NCBI GenBank assembly: GCA_003450815.1
Contig: DMES01000077.1
Span: 135,456-199,455, forward strand
Source of the DNA: Elusimicrobiota bacterium
GTDB taxonomy: Bacteria > Elusimicrobiota > Elusimicrobia > Elusimicrobiales > UBA9959
DNA: 64,000 nucleotides
Reading direction: 5' to 3'
Shown: positions 11,652 through 19,950 of the stretch, piece by piece
Position numbering within the stretch: the first letter of the stretch is position 1
Layout of the letters: each line of letters begins with the position of its first letter
Translations under genes and position numbers: made by a program
The notes under the pieces: model-generated
The model's input: only the letters and a program-made list of their open reading frames with translations
What the model was told of the DNA's origin: nothing
The model's database searches: none

Positions 11652-14156
11652 ATGACCGAACACAAAGACAAGACACCTGTGAACCCTGAAAATCTTTTTA
11701 TGAATATTGTGGACCGCGATATAAGCGAGGAGATGAAATCCTCCTATATTGAATATTCCATGAGCGTTATAGTGGGACGCGCTCTTCCAGATGTGCGCGA
11801 CGGGTTAAAGCCCGTTCACCGCCGCGTGCTTTACACCATGGAAGACATGGGGCTTCAGCACAATAAGCCCTTTAAGAAGTCGGCCCGCATAGTCGGCGAT
11901 GTGATGGGTAAATACCATCCGCACGGCGACTCCGCCATTTACGACACGCTGGTCCGCATGGCGCAGGATTTTTCTCTTCGCTATCCGCTGGTTGACGGGC
12001 AGGGAAATTTCGGCTCGGTGGACGGCGATCCGGCGGCCGCCATGCGTTATACCGAGGCGCGGCTTTCTGGTATAGCCGGCGAGTTGCTTGCCGACATAGA
12101 AAAAGAAACGGTAAAATTCACCCCCAACTACGACGGCTCGCTGACGGAGCCTTCTGTTCTGCCCGCTAAGCTCCCAAATCTGCTGATAAACGGCTCTTCC
12201 GGCATAGCGGTCGGCATGGCCACCAATATTCCCACCCATAATCTTTTGGAAGTCTGCGACGCCACCATGGCCGTGATCGAAAACCCCGATATAGAGGTTA
12301 AGGAACTTTTGAAGATAATAAAAGGCCCCGATTTCCCCACCGGCGGCATTATCCGCGGACGCAAGGGCATAAAGGATTATTTTGAAACAGGCCGCGGCTC
12401 CATAAAAACCCAGGCCCGCGCCGAAATAGAGGAACTGAAAGGCAACAGGGAAGCTATTATAATCACCGAGATCCCCTATCAGGTCAACAAGGCAAACCTC
12501 ATAGAGTCCATCGCCAACCTGGTAAAAGAAAAAAAGATCCCGGATATTTCGGATATCCGCGACGAATCGGACCGCCGGGGAATGCGCATATATGTGGAAG
12601 TGAAGCGCGACGGCAACGCCCAGGTGGTGTTAAACCAGCTTTACAAGCACACCCAGATGGAAACCTCCTTCGGGGTCATCATGCTAGCCATTGTGGATGG
12701 CAGGCCCCGCGTGCTTCCGCTTAAAGAAGTTATACGGCATTATATCAGGCACCGCCAGCTTATGGTGGTGAACCGCACCAAGTACGACCTGAACAAAGCG
12801 CTTCGCCGCGCGCATATCCTTGAAGGCTACCTGATAGCCCTCCAGAACATCGACGCCGTGGTGGCCATCATCAAGAAAGCGAAGGACGCCCTTGACGCAA
12901 AACAGAAATTAATGAGCCAGTTCGCCCTTTCGGACATACAGGCGCAGGCTATTCTTGACATGCGCCTGCACCAGCTCACCCGCCTTGAAGTGGGCGCCAT
13001 TGAGGAAGAGCATAAAGCGCTTTTAAAGCTTATAGAAGAACTGCGCGCCATTCTCGGCGACCCCCAGAAAGTGCTGAAAATAATAATAGCCGAACTTAAA
13101 GAGATCAAGGAAAAATACGGCGACAAGCGCAAAACCGACATAACCGGAGAGGCGGCCGAGCTGGATATTGAAGACCTTATCCCCGAGGAGAAAGTGGTCA
13201 TCACGCTTTCGCACGGCGGCTATATCAAGCGCATCCCTTCCGACACCTACAAAGTGCAGGGCCGCGGAGGCAAAGGCATTATCGGCTCTGAGGTAAGAGA
13301 GGAAGACTTTATTGAAAAGCTCTTCGTCACCTCAAGCCACGCCACCATACTGATGTTTACCACGCGCGGCAAAGTGTACGCTCTCAAAGGCTACGAAATA
13401 CCAGAGGGAAACCGCACCTCGCGCGGCAAGGCCATAGTGAACCTATTGCAGGTAAAAGACGAAAAAGTGACCTCGGTTCTTGCAGTGGAGTCTTTTGATG
13501 AGGCCAAGGGTAAAGAAAACTATATTGTTATGTGCACCCGCACGGGAAACATTAAAAAAACCCCCATAAAAGACTTCGCGAATATCCGTAACTCCGGCAT
13601 TATAGCCATAGGGCTTGAGGACGGAGACATTCTTACCAGCGTAGGACATACGGACGGCAGCTATGAAATTATAATAGGAACCAGGCAGGGCATGTCTATA
13701 CGCTTCAATGAATCGGATGTGCGCTCTATGGGCCGCAACGCCATGGGTGTGCGCGGCATAAGGCTGGACAAGGAAGATATAGTAGTGGGAATGGAAGTGG
13801 CCGAGCCTAAGACAAAAAAAACCCTTCTAACGGTATGCGCCAACGGCTACGGCAAGCGCACCAAGCTGGATGAGTACCGCAACCAGCACCGTGGCGGTTC
13901 CGGAGTTATAACTATAAAAGCCAACGAGCGCAACGGCGCCGGCCTAGGCATTTACCTGGTAGAAGATGACGACCACCTTATGGTGATGACCGAAAAAGGC
14001 AAGATTATCCGCATGCCCTGCAAGGACATACGCGCTATTTCCAGAAACACCCAGGGGGTGCGGCTGGTCCGGCTTGAAGAGGGTGATAAAATAGCCTCGG
14101 TCGAACCGGTAATAGACGACGGAGAAGTGGAAATTCCGACCGAAGAAAAGAAGTAA
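11652..14156 (+). CDS. gyrA: DNA gyrase subunit A
   Basis: An 834-residue GyrA, the DNA cutting and rejoining subunit of gyrase. The N-terminal breakage domain has [20 protein letters not shown], the quinolone-resistance region [15 protein letters not shown] (with Ser and Asp at the positions usual in drug-sensitive enzymes), and the catalytic tyrosine in [12 protein letters not shown]. The C-terminal beta-pinwheel carries a GyrA-box variant, QGRGGKG, near residue 535, which is needed for DNA wrapping and supports gyrase rather than topoisomerase IV. The start has AAGGAG 9 bases upstream. It is followed by a strong bidirectional terminator, so the gyrB-gyrA unit probably ends here. Confidence 0.97.
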   Translation: MTEHKDKTPVNPENLFMNIVDRDISEEMKSSYIEYSMSVIVGRALPDVRDGLKPVHRRVLYTMEDMGLQHNKPFKKSARIVGDVMGKYHPHGDSAIYDTLVRMAQDFSLRYPLVDGQGNFGSVDGDPAAAMRYTEARLSGIAGELLADIEKETVKFTPNYDGSLTEPSVLPAKLPNLLINGSSGIAVGMATNIPTHNLLEVCDATMAVIENPDIEVKELLKIIKGPDFPTGGIIRGRKGIKDYFETGRGSIKTQARAEIEELKGNREAIIITEIPYQVNKANLIESIANLVKEKKIPDISDIRDESDRRGMRIYVEVKRDGNAQVVLNQLYKHTQMETSFGVIMLAIVDGRPRVLPLKEVIRHYIRHRQLMVVNRTKYDLNKALRRAHILEGYLIALQNIDAVVAIIKKAKDALDAKQKLMSQFALSDIQAQAILDMRLHQLTRLEVGAIEEEHKALLKLIEELRAILGDPQKVLKIIIAELKEIKEKYGDKRKTDITGEAAELDIEDLIPEEKVVITLSHGGYIKRIPSDTYKVQGRGGKGIIGSEVREEDFIEKLFVTSSHATILMFTTRGKVYALKGYEIPEGNRTSRGKAIVNLLQVKDEKVTSVLAVESFDEAKGKENYIVMCTRTGNIKKTPIKDFANIRNSGIIAIGLEDGDILTSVGHTDGSYEIIIGTRQGMSIRFNESDVRSMGRNAMGVRGIRLDKEDIVVGMEVAEPKTKKTLLTVCANGYGKRTKLDEYRNQHRGGSGVITIKANERNGAGLGIYLVEDDDHLMVMTEKGKIIRMPCKDIRAISRNTQGVRLVRLEEGDKIASVEPVIDDGEVEIPTEEKK

Positions 14157-14228
14157 CCCGGAAATTGCCGCAATTTCCGGGTCCGGGTGAGAACCTGTCA
14201 CTTCGGCTGTGTTCTAAGTTAAAAAAAA

Positions 14229-14256
14229 GCCGCCGGTTTCAAACCGGCGGCTTTTT
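14229..14256. terminator. Bidirectional intrinsic terminator between gyrA and the ACT-domain gene
   Basis: A perfect stem GCCGCCGGTTT / AAACCGGCGGC (14229-14251) with a one-base centre is flanked by eight A on the left and five T on the right. It can therefore stop transcription from gyrA and from the convergent minus-strand gene. Confidence 0.92.
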
Positions 14257-14277
14257 AACTGCCACGCGCGCATTTTT

Positions 14278-14685
14278 TCAGCTTTCCAGTTCAGCCTTCA
14301 GCACTTCCATCGCCTTGTCGGAGTCGGAAACATTCAGCAGCAGCCGGGCCCTTGACCCGCCTGACGAGGTGCCGTAAACGGTGGTAATATTAATATCGTT
14401 TTTGCCAAGGATCTTCGTAAGGCGCAGAAGCTCTCCCGGATTATCCGGCAGCTCAAGCGCCAGCATGGAGGTTTCTATGGTGGTAAAACCGGCGTTCGTA
14501 AGCATATGGCTTACCTTCCGGTCCGCTTCCACTGCCACGCGCACTATACCGGAATCATCGCGTATCTCTGAGGCGATGCCTATTATGTTTACCCCTTCCT
14601 TAGCGAACAGCTCCACAAACTTGCTTAAGGCGCCGGGGATATTGGGCAGAAACACGGTGTACTGGTTGACGGCTTTCATGGACAT
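14278..14685 (-). CDS. Tandem ACT-domain protein
   Basis: A 135-residue protein made of two ACT domains (about residues 7-68 and 72-132). Each has the typical N-terminal pattern: TVFLPNIPGALSKFVELFAKEGVNI and ALELPDNPGELLRLTKILGKNDINI. ACT domains bind amino acids or other small ligands. Stand-alone pairs like this are usually regulatory and their target cannot be read from the sequence. The start is the ATG at 14683-14685, preceded by AGGAG 11 bases upstream. A longer frame exists, but it translates the upstream palindromic repeat and is unlikely to be real. The gene is convergent with gyrA and shares its terminator. The 46-bp repeat array lies in its promoter region. Confidence 0.82.
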   Translation of the reverse strand: MSMKAVNQYTVFLPNIPGALSKFVELFAKEGVNIIGIASEIRDDSGIVRVAVEADRKVSHMLTNAGFTTIETSMLALELPDNPGELLRLTKILGKNDINITTVYGTSSGGSRARLLLNVSDSDKAMEVLKAELES

Positions 14686-14701
14686 AAATTTGAGTTCTCC
14701 T

Positions 14702-14816
14702 GATACGGCACAGCCATAGGCTAGGCCGTCTGATGGGCATAGCCCCTGATACGGCACAGCCATAGGCTAGGCCGTCTAATGAGCATAGCTCCCGATACGG
14801 CACAGCCATAGGCTAG
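14702..14816. repeat. 46-bp palindromic repeat, 2.5 tandem copies
   Basis: Units begin at 14702, 14748 and 14794 (last one partial), each starting GATACGGCACAGCC. Every unit holds two small hairpins with an ATA loop. One is AGCC-ATA-GGCT. The other is GGGC-ATA-GCCC in unit 1 and GAGC-ATA-GCTC in unit 2, a compensatory change. The outer segments ACGGC and GCCGT can pair around either hairpin. A related copy lies upstream of gyrB at 7669-7716. Confidence 0.85.
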
Positions 14817-14874
14817 TAAATTTTCCATGTGGTAGGCAATAAAAATTGAGATAATATAGAATCGGATGTGATTT

Positions 14875-15477
14875 ATGGAAAACCCTGAAGCTGAAAAAGC
14901 GCTCCCCGCGCAAGCGGCGAGTGCTGGTGAACTCGGGTCCGGCGTAAACAAAAGCAGGCTTGTAACTGTAGCGGGAGTTGCGGCCATTTTGATAGGCGGC
15001 TTCCTAAGCATATCATTTGCCCGTGCCAATTTCACTCTTGTTTCCATGTTTTCCTCCCCCTCCTTCCAGCTTTCTATGTCGCGCGCCACCGTGCCGGTGG
15101 GGATGCCGCCGGCGGCTGTTTTTCTTGTTGCTCATCCCCGCGGTTTTTTCTTTTTTTCACTGATACTGTGGCTTTCCATCACGGTGTTGGGTTTTGGTAT
15201 TTTGCGGCGCAGGAAATGGGCGCGCGGCGGTTTTAACGCTGTTTTGTACCTAGGCGCTGCGGTTTTGTTTCTCCTCTTCCTGTTCCCGGCGCTGGTGGTG
15301 CCGAAGCCCTTTTACTATCAGGGGGTATCGCTTGCGCCTGAATTCAACTCAGCCGTTAAAACCGCCAGATTATGTCTTCAGTCTTTCTGCGGAGTAGGGA
15401 CGGCGCTTTTTTTATGGCTGGCCAGGAAATTTGAAACCCAGGCAATAAGAAACGAATTTAATCCAAAAAACCATTAA
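14875..15477 (+). CDS. Hypothetical four-helix inner-membrane protein
   Basis: A 200-residue protein that I do not recognise. After a polar, alanine-rich N-terminus (about 25 residues) there are four hydrophobic stretches, near residues 28-50, 92-112, 122-142 and 163-183. Charged groups such as RRRKWARGG between helices 2 and 3 suggest a cytoplasmic loop. No catalytic motif, signal peptide or binding site is visible. The gene starts 59 bases after the repeat array and diverges from the ACT-domain gene. An AT-rich TAATATAGA just upstream may be its -10 region. It stands apart from nifU, being separated by about 400 bases. Confidence 0.6.
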   Translation: MENPEAEKALPAQAASAGELGSGVNKSRLVTVAGVAAILIGGFLSISFARANFTLVSMFSSPSFQLSMSRATVPVGMPPAAVFLVAHPRGFFFFSLILWLSITVLGFGILRRRKWARGGFNAVLYLGAAVLFLLFLFPALVVPKPFYYQGVSLAPEFNSAVKTARLCLQSFCGVGTALFLWLARKFETQAIRNEFNPKNH

Positions 15478-15878
15478 GAACTGGCTTTTTGGGGTCTAGC
15501 AACCGAACAATCCGGCTATTATACCCCAACCCTATGGCACATTGAACGGCGCCTCCATATATAATAAAATCATAATACAAGGGCATCTTCGCCCATTTTG
15601 TGGCGTTGTCGGTCCTTTCAGCTTTGCAATATTGATTCCGGCGCGGTAAATATTTGGCGATCCTGTCAGTTGTTTTTGTAGTAGCAAAGCTTGCTTTGCC
15701 TCTTCTGCGGGCAGAGTAAGATCAGTCGCGGACAAGGCCAGTGGAAACCGCAAGGCGGTTTCCACTCAGCTGTTGGGAAAGGGTGGGGTAAGTGTCACTG
15801 TTGCTGCACACAGAACGAAGGTAACGGTGAAAGATACACGAGTGCACCGAATAGTGATCAGTGGCAGTGAGGCAAACC
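15478..15878. other. Long gene-free leader upstream of nifU, with a strong hairpin
   Basis: About 400 bases without a convincing gene. It contains a perfect 11-bp hairpin at 15741-15765 (GTGGAAACCGC, loop AAG, then the complement) that has no T tract. Further weak self-complementary segments lie at 15790-15870. I do not recognise a known riboswitch or ncRNA. It may be a structured 5' leader for nifU or a small RNA. Confidence 0.4.
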
Positions 15879-16712
15879 ATGTGGAATTATACCGAAAAGG
15901 TCTATGAATACTTCAAAAACCCACGCAATGTGGGCGAGGTGGAAAACCCCGACGCCGTGGGCGAGGTGGGCAGCATAATCTGCGGCGACGCCCTAAAGCT
16001 CACACTGAAAGTGGAAAAAGGCACCGAAAAAATACTGGACGCCAAATTTAAGACCTTCGGCTGTGCCAGCGCCATAGCCTCTTCCTCTGCCCTTACCGAG
16101 ATGATAAAGGGCATAACCCTTGCTGACGCCTCAAAAATAACCAACCAGCAGATAGCCGAATTTCTTGGCGGGCTGCCAAGCGAAAAAATGCACTGTTCCG
16201 TAATGGGCATGGAGGCTCTGGAAGCCGCCATAAAAAGCTATAAAGGCGGCAAGCAGGACAAGGTTATTATAGGCGCGGGAGAACGCATTGTCTGCAAATG
16301 CTTCAGCGTTACCGAAGCCAAGATTTTAAAGGCCATAAAAGAGAATAAGCTGCATACCGTTGAGGAAGTCACTAATTTCACCAAAGCCGGCGGCGGCTGC
16401 CGCCAATGCGTGGGCGAGATAGAAAAAATAATAAAAGACTACTGGGCCGAAGCCGAACATAAGAGCTTTGAAAAAATGACTGTGGTGGAAAAGATTAAAA
16501 TGCTGGAAAAAGTTCTGGCTGAGGATATAAACCCGAAGCTTAAAGCCGACGGCGGCTGGATAGAGCTGGTGGATGTGCGCGGCAAAACGGTCGTGCTGCG
16601 GTTCCTCGGCATGTGTGTCGGCTGCCCGTCCTCTTCGGCCACGCTCAAAAATGTGGTGGAAAAAGAATTCAGGGAAAGAATAGACCCAACGCTGGAAGTC
16701 GAAGCGCAATAG
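15879..16712 (+). CDS. nifU: NifU-type Fe-S cluster scaffold protein
   Basis: A full-length, three-domain NifU of 277 residues that builds iron-sulfur clusters from sulfur supplied by NifS. The N-terminal IscU-like domain has its three cysteines at 35, 62 and 106. The central [2Fe-2S] BFD-like domain has Cys139 and Cys141 (CKC) and Cys174/Cys177 (GGGCRQC). The C-terminal NifU domain has a CxxC at 246-249 (GMCVGCPSSSAT). All cluster-binding cysteines are present. I chose the ATG at 15879 because GAGG lies 6 bases upstream; a GTG at 15861 is also in frame. nifS follows after a repeat-containing gap of about 215 bases. No nitrogenase genes are near, so a general Fe-S role is inferred. Confidence 0.94.
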   Translation: MWNYTEKVYEYFKNPRNVGEVENPDAVGEVGSIICGDALKLTLKVEKGTEKILDAKFKTFGCASAIASSSALTEMIKGITLADASKITNQQIAEFLGGLPSEKMHCSVMGMEALEAAIKSYKGGKQDKVIIGAGERIVCKCFSVTEAKILKAIKENKLHTVEEVTNFTKAGGGCRQCVGEIEKIIKDYWAEAEHKSFEKMTVVEKIKMLEKVLAEDINPKLKADGGWIELVDVRGKTVVLRFLGMCVGCPSSSATLKNVVEKEFRERIDPTLEVEAQ

Positions 16713-16745
16713 CGCTTCGATTGCTATAAGCCATAAGCCCAAGTC

Positions 16746-16813
16746 GTCATTCCGGCGCAAGCCGGAATCCAGGAATATCGACGACACTGGACCCCGGCTT
16801 GCGCCGGGGTGAC
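16746..16813. repeat. REP-like palindromic element between nifU and nifS
   Basis: Two 27-base arms in inverted orientation (16746-16772 and 16787-16813) share GGCGCAAGCCGG cores, with TT-to-CC differences at two places. Each arm is also self-complementary (CCGG-CGCAAG-CCGG). This GTCATTCCGG...CCAG style of element is widespread in bacteria as a dispersed intergenic repeat. It lies between two genes that work together and may act on mRNA stability. Confidence 0.75.
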
Positions 16814-16927
16814 AGCAAGAGTTTCACCAACGATGAAAAATGCTTCTACGAGACCTCCGCCTTACGTTTTGGACTATGGCTTAAGGCATACGACATATGC
16901 CAGAAGATAGAGACGATAAATAATCTT

Positions 16928-18136
16928 ATGGAAAACGAAAAAGTGATCTACTTCGACAACAACGCTACCAGCCGCACCGCGCCTGAAGTGACCGAAGAAA
17001 TGCTGCCCTTCTTCGGCGAGTTTTACGGCAACCCTTCAAGTATGCACTTTTTCGGCGGCGGGGTACAGAAGCCCCTTGACCTGGCCCGCGCTCGGGTGGC
17101 CGCCCTTCTGGGCGCAATGCCTGAGGAAATAATTTTCACCAGCTGCGGTACTGAATCCGACTCCACCGCTCTTTGGTCCGCCGCCCGCGCCTTCCCGGAT
17201 AGAAAACATATTATCATCACAAAAGTTGAGCATCCCGCGGTAACGAACACCGCAAAATTCCTGGAGAGCCAGGGCTGGCGCGTCACACACCTTCAGGTGG
17301 ACGGCGACGGCAGGTTGAATTTAGAAGATTTAAAAGCCGCCCTTACCCCAGACACAGCTTTGGTTTCCATGATGTGGGCAAACAACGAAACCGGCGTAAT
17401 CTTCCCGGTTGAAGAAGCGGCGCGCATAACACACGCGAAGGGCGCAATGTTTCATACCGACGCCGTTCAGGCTGCCGGCAAACTGCCCATAAGCCTTAAA
17501 GACGCTAAAATTGACATGCTTTCCATTTCGGGGCACAAATTACACGCCCCAAAGGGCATAGGCGCGTTTTACCTCAAAAAGGGCTCGCGGTTTATGCCGT
17601 TCATGATGGGTGGCCATCAGGAAAGCGGGCGTCGGGCCGGCACCGAAAATGTGCCGTATATAATCGGGCTCGGCAAGGCGGCTGAACTTGCGGCCTTGAA
17701 CCTTGAGAAAGAAAATACCCATGTAAAAGGTCTGCGCGACCGTCTGGAGCAGGGGCTTTCCAAAGCCATAAAAAACACCAGGATAAACGGCCTCGGGGCC
17801 GAGCGCCTGCCTAATACTGTAAATATCAGTTTTGAATATGTGGAAGGAGAATCAATTTTAATCATGCTGAGCGAAAAAGGCATTTGTGCCTCATCTGGCT
17901 CAGCCTGCACCTCCGGCTCGCTTGAGCCGTCGCATGTTATCCGGTCCATGGGTGTGCCGCAGACCTATGCCCAGGGCTCAATAAGATTCTCGCTCAGCGT
18001 TTATAATACCGTTGATGAAGTGGATTATGTGATTAAGGAGTTGCCGCCAATAATAGAGCGCCTGCGCGTCATCTCGCCTTTTGCGGAAGATAAGCCACTG
18101 TTCGGTATGGACGCCTGCCAAATGCACAATCACTAA
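16928..18136 (+). CDS. nifS: Cysteine desulfurase NifS
   Basis: A 402-residue class V PLP enzyme that takes sulfur from cysteine to make a persulfide for cluster assembly on NifU. The start of homology is YFDNNATSRT. The PLP lysine is Lys204 in SISGHKLHAPKG. The persulfide cysteine is Cys327 in SSGSACTSGSLEPSHV, on the mobile loop typical of the NifS/IscS group. The ATG at 16928 is chosen because homology begins five residues later. An in-frame start at 16799 would translate part of the REP element. The gene is 18 bases ahead of the MNT/HEPT pair. Confidence 0.94.
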   Translation: MENEKVIYFDNNATSRTAPEVTEEMLPFFGEFYGNPSSMHFFGGGVQKPLDLARARVAALLGAMPEEIIFTSCGTESDSTALWSAARAFPDRKHIIITKVEHPAVTNTAKFLESQGWRVTHLQVDGDGRLNLEDLKAALTPDTALVSMMWANNETGVIFPVEEAARITHAKGAMFHTDAVQAAGKLPISLKDAKIDMLSISGHKLHAPKGIGAFYLKKGSRFMPFMMGGHQESGRRAGTENVPYIIGLGKAAELAALNLEKENTHVKGLRDRLEQGLSKAIKNTRINGLGAERLPNTVNISFEYVEGESILIMLSEKGICASSGSACTSGSLEPSHVIRSMGVPQTYAQGSIRFSLSVYNTVDEVDYVIKELPPIIERLRVISPFAEDKPLFGMDACQMHNH

Positions 18137-18154
18137 GGCCCCACGCTAATAACT

Positions 18155-18445
18155 ATGCGTCTTTCACGAATTGAAGCCAATGCGCTGAAAAGTTCCCTTG
18201 CAGGGTTCAAAGGGGAAATATTTGTATTTGGTTCCAGGATTGATAATGCTAAAAAAGGCGGCGATATTGATCTGCTTCTAAAGCCTTACGTCAAAACCGA
18301 TGCTTTAAACCTTTCCTTAAAAGTTAAAGCCGGTTTTTTTGCTCTATGCGAAGAAGATCTGGATGTTATAGTCTATAAAAAGGGAGATCTTTTCTGCGAG
18401 GAGGCCATTAAAAATGCAAAAAGAATTTACCCTGAAAAACTTTAG
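18155..18445 (+). CDS. mntA: MNT-type nucleotidyltransferase antitoxin
   Basis: A 96-residue minimal nucleotidyltransferase. It has the polymerase-beta-like motif GSR (residues 26-28) followed by GGDIDLLL, with Asp37 and Asp39 as likely metal ligands, and a third acidic residue at Asp69 in EDLDVIV. In known HEPT/MNT (type VII) systems, MntA neutralises the HEPT RNase by adding AMP groups to it. The gene overlaps the next one by 32 bases, as expected for a co-translated toxin-antitoxin pair. Spacing after nifS is only 18 bases, so it may be read from the nifU-nifS promoter. Family assignment is firm; antitoxin role is inferred from the pair. Confidence 0.85.
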   Translation: MRLSRIEANALKSSLAGFKGEIFVFGSRIDNAKKGGDIDLLLKPYVKTDALNLSLKVKAGFFALCEEDLDVIVYKKGDLFCEEAIKNAKRIYPEKL

Positions 18446-18845
18446 AGACTTTAAAAAGGCGGTATCACTGCTTGCCGGTTCGGTTAAAAAATACAAGCCC
18501 TATAATCCCAAAACGCAATATACCCCAAAACAAATGGAGTATTACGATGCGCTTTCTTTCCGCTATGAGAAGACCGTAGAGGTTGCCCTATATTTTTTCA
18601 GGAGCCTGGAAAGTTATTTATATTCCGCCGAGTCCGACACCCTTCGAAACCGTCTTTTGACAATGGAAAAACTCGGTATAATTTGTTCAGCGGAAAAATG
18701 GCTTGAGGTGCGGCTATTACGGAACAGGGTCGCGCACGCGTATCTGCCGGCCGAGTTAAAAGCAATTTACGCTAAAATAGTTAAGTTTTCCACTTATATC
18801 CTGGCAGATTTTCCCCATGCGGAGGAGTATGTCAATAAACCATAA
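18414..18845 (+). CDS. hepT: HEPT-domain toxin
   Basis: A 143-residue, mostly helical protein with the HEPT RNase signature Rx4HxY: Arg103, His108 and Tyr110 in RNRVAHAY. HEPT toxins cleave RNA and are silenced by AMPylation by the partner MntA. It overlaps mntA by 32 bases and both genes look intact, so the module is probably active. The tyrosine of the motif is the residue modified in characterised HEPT/MNT pairs. The sequence after the stop runs directly into a decayed AlbA_2-type gene, so the region looks like a small accessory island. Confidence 0.85.
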   Translation: MQKEFTLKNFRDFKKAVSLLAGSVKKYKPYNPKTQYTPKQMEYYDALSFRYEKTVEVALYFFRSLESYLYSAESDTLRNRLLTMEKLGIICSAEKWLEVRLLRNRVAHAYLPAELKAIYAKIVKFSTYILADFPHAEEYVNKP

Positions 18846-18873
18846 GCGGTAAATTTTTTAATCAATACCGCCG

Positions 18874-19139
18874 GCTTCGCTCTGGGAAATTATAATCAAC
18901 GCGATCGTCCATCGGGATTATTTCTTTGCCTGACTGCTCCGGGGTGGCTACATCAAAGTTCCCAGAAAATTATTGATATTATACGCAACCGGGGCAATGT
19001 TACAATATCGGAATTGTCCGATAGTTTGGGTATAACAGACCGAGCGATAAAAAAACAGTTAAGAGCCTTAAAGGCGCAAGGGCTTATTAAACGCATAGGC
19101 CCCGACAAAGGCGGGCATTGGGAGGTGCTATCCCAATGA
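18874..19139 (+). pseudogene. Decayed copy of the AlbA_2/ATPase/winged-helix gene
   Basis: Two fragments match the intact gene at 19951-21312. The first, at about 18874-18930, encodes EIIINAIVHRDY, the ATPase-domain motif. It then jumps to the C-terminal winged helix (ISELSDSLGITDRAIKKQL to RIGPDKGGHWEVLSQ, stop at 19137-19139). About 400 bases that separate these parts in the intact gene are missing. Even the bases after the stop match those after the intact gene (AATGAACATGCTTGGCC versus AATGAATATGTTTGGCC). This is a remnant of a tandem or dispersed duplicate. Confidence 0.85.
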
Positions 19140-19228
19140 ACATGCTTGGCCAAAATGGGGAACCGGCTTCCCCCACTTGTAACCATGGGTGTAATTATAT
19201 ACACTCATAGGTGTAGGGGAGTGGATTG

Positions 19229-19777
19229 ATGATGCTTTTTAAATCCAAAATTGCGCAAAAAGTTCTTGGGTATTTTTTCCTCAACCCCGAGGAACAGCTT
19301 TATATCAATGAGATAGCCAAAAATCTCCAGCTTGATAAGCGTAATCTGGTTAAAAAACTGAAGGAATTTGAAAAAGACGGGTTGCTGAAAAAAACCGCCC
19401 GGGGGAACATGAAACTGTATTCAATAAATGATAAGTATCCGCTTTACAATGAATACAGAAAAATTATACTGGCAACCGCAGGAGCAGAGTATTCGCTAAG
19501 GAAAATACTTGCCGTGTTTCCGGATATTTCAGAGGCGTATATCTACGGTTCTTATGCGCGCGACACTATGGATGCGCACAGCGATATTGATCTTTTAGTG
19601 GTTGGTGGCCACAGCGTACTGGCGTTGCAGTGCAAACTGACGGCGCTTCAGAAGACTCTTGGCAGAGAGATCAACGCTGTTAATATGGACACCAAAGAGT
19701 TCAAAGAGAAGAAGGAAAGCGGCGATCCGTTTATAGTTGGCATTTTAAACAGTAAAAAGCTGAGGGTGTATCCTTGA
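19229..19777 (+). CDS. Winged-helix/MNT nucleotidyltransferase fusion protein
   Basis: A 182-residue protein. The N-terminal 75 residues form a winged helix (LYINEIAKNLQLDKRNLVKKL, then a wing near residue 60). The rest is an MNT nucleotidyltransferase with GSYARD (from residue 107) and DID (Asp119, Asp121). Such fusions are usually antitoxin-like and may bind their own promoter. A start at 19229 is supported by AGGGGAG 7 bases upstream. The partner gene that follows overlaps the stop codon but is cut short, so this may be an orphan antitoxin. It lies between the decayed and the intact AlbA_2 genes. Confidence 0.8.
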   Translation: MMLFKSKIAQKVLGYFFLNPEEQLYINEIAKNLQLDKRNLVKKLKEFEKDGLLKKTARGNMKLYSINDKYPLYNEYRKIILATAGAEYSLRKILAVFPDISEAYIYGSYARDTMDAHSDIDLLVVGGHSVLALQCKLTALQKTLGREINAVNMDTKEFKEKKESGDPFIVGILNSKKLRVYP

Positions 19778-19893
19778 ACAATAAGTACTTCGTGGATTTT
19801 GCCTTTACCCCGGAACAGGTGCAAAAAAACCTGCAAAATGTCATGCGGGATTTGGGGATTGCGCGGGAAGACGCGATTCTTAAAAGTAAGTGA
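19774..19893 (+). pseudogene. Truncated HEPT-like partner of the winged-helix/MNT gene
   Basis: A short reading frame from a TTG at 19774, overlapping the upstream stop, encodes 39 residues (NKYFVDFAFTPEQVQKNL to REDAILKSK). The pattern resembles the N-terminus of HEPT-like proteins that follow such nucleotidyltransferases, but the rest, including the catalytic Rx4-6H motif, is absent. It is probably a disabled toxin. The HEPT assignment is from context and weak N-terminal resemblance. Confidence 0.55.
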
Positions 19894-19950
19894 CAAAAGA
19901 AGGGGGCCGGCTTAGGCTGTTCGGCGGCCCAGCCGCCTGGCAGTTTGCTT

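Noticed and set aside
14686..14763. Longer ACT-domain protein starting in the repeat array
   Set aside because: The added residues are a translation of the palindromic repeat; a better start with AGGAG lies at 14685.
14702..14816. CRISPR array
   Set aside because: The 46-bp units are directly adjacent with no unique spacers, no cas genes are near, and a related copy lies alone upstream of gyrB.
15532..15765. Minus-strand coding region in the nifU leader
   Set aside because: The 77-residue frame has no recognisable features and covers a strong hairpin; it is probably chance.
15879..18136. Nitrogen-fixation locus
   Set aside because: Only nifU and nifS are present. No nitrogenase or cofactor genes are near, so general Fe-S assembly is more likely.
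18874..19139. Small intact winged-helix gene
   Set aside because: It joins two separated parts of the nearby AlbA_2 gene with the middle deleted and lacks a proper start, so it is a remnant.
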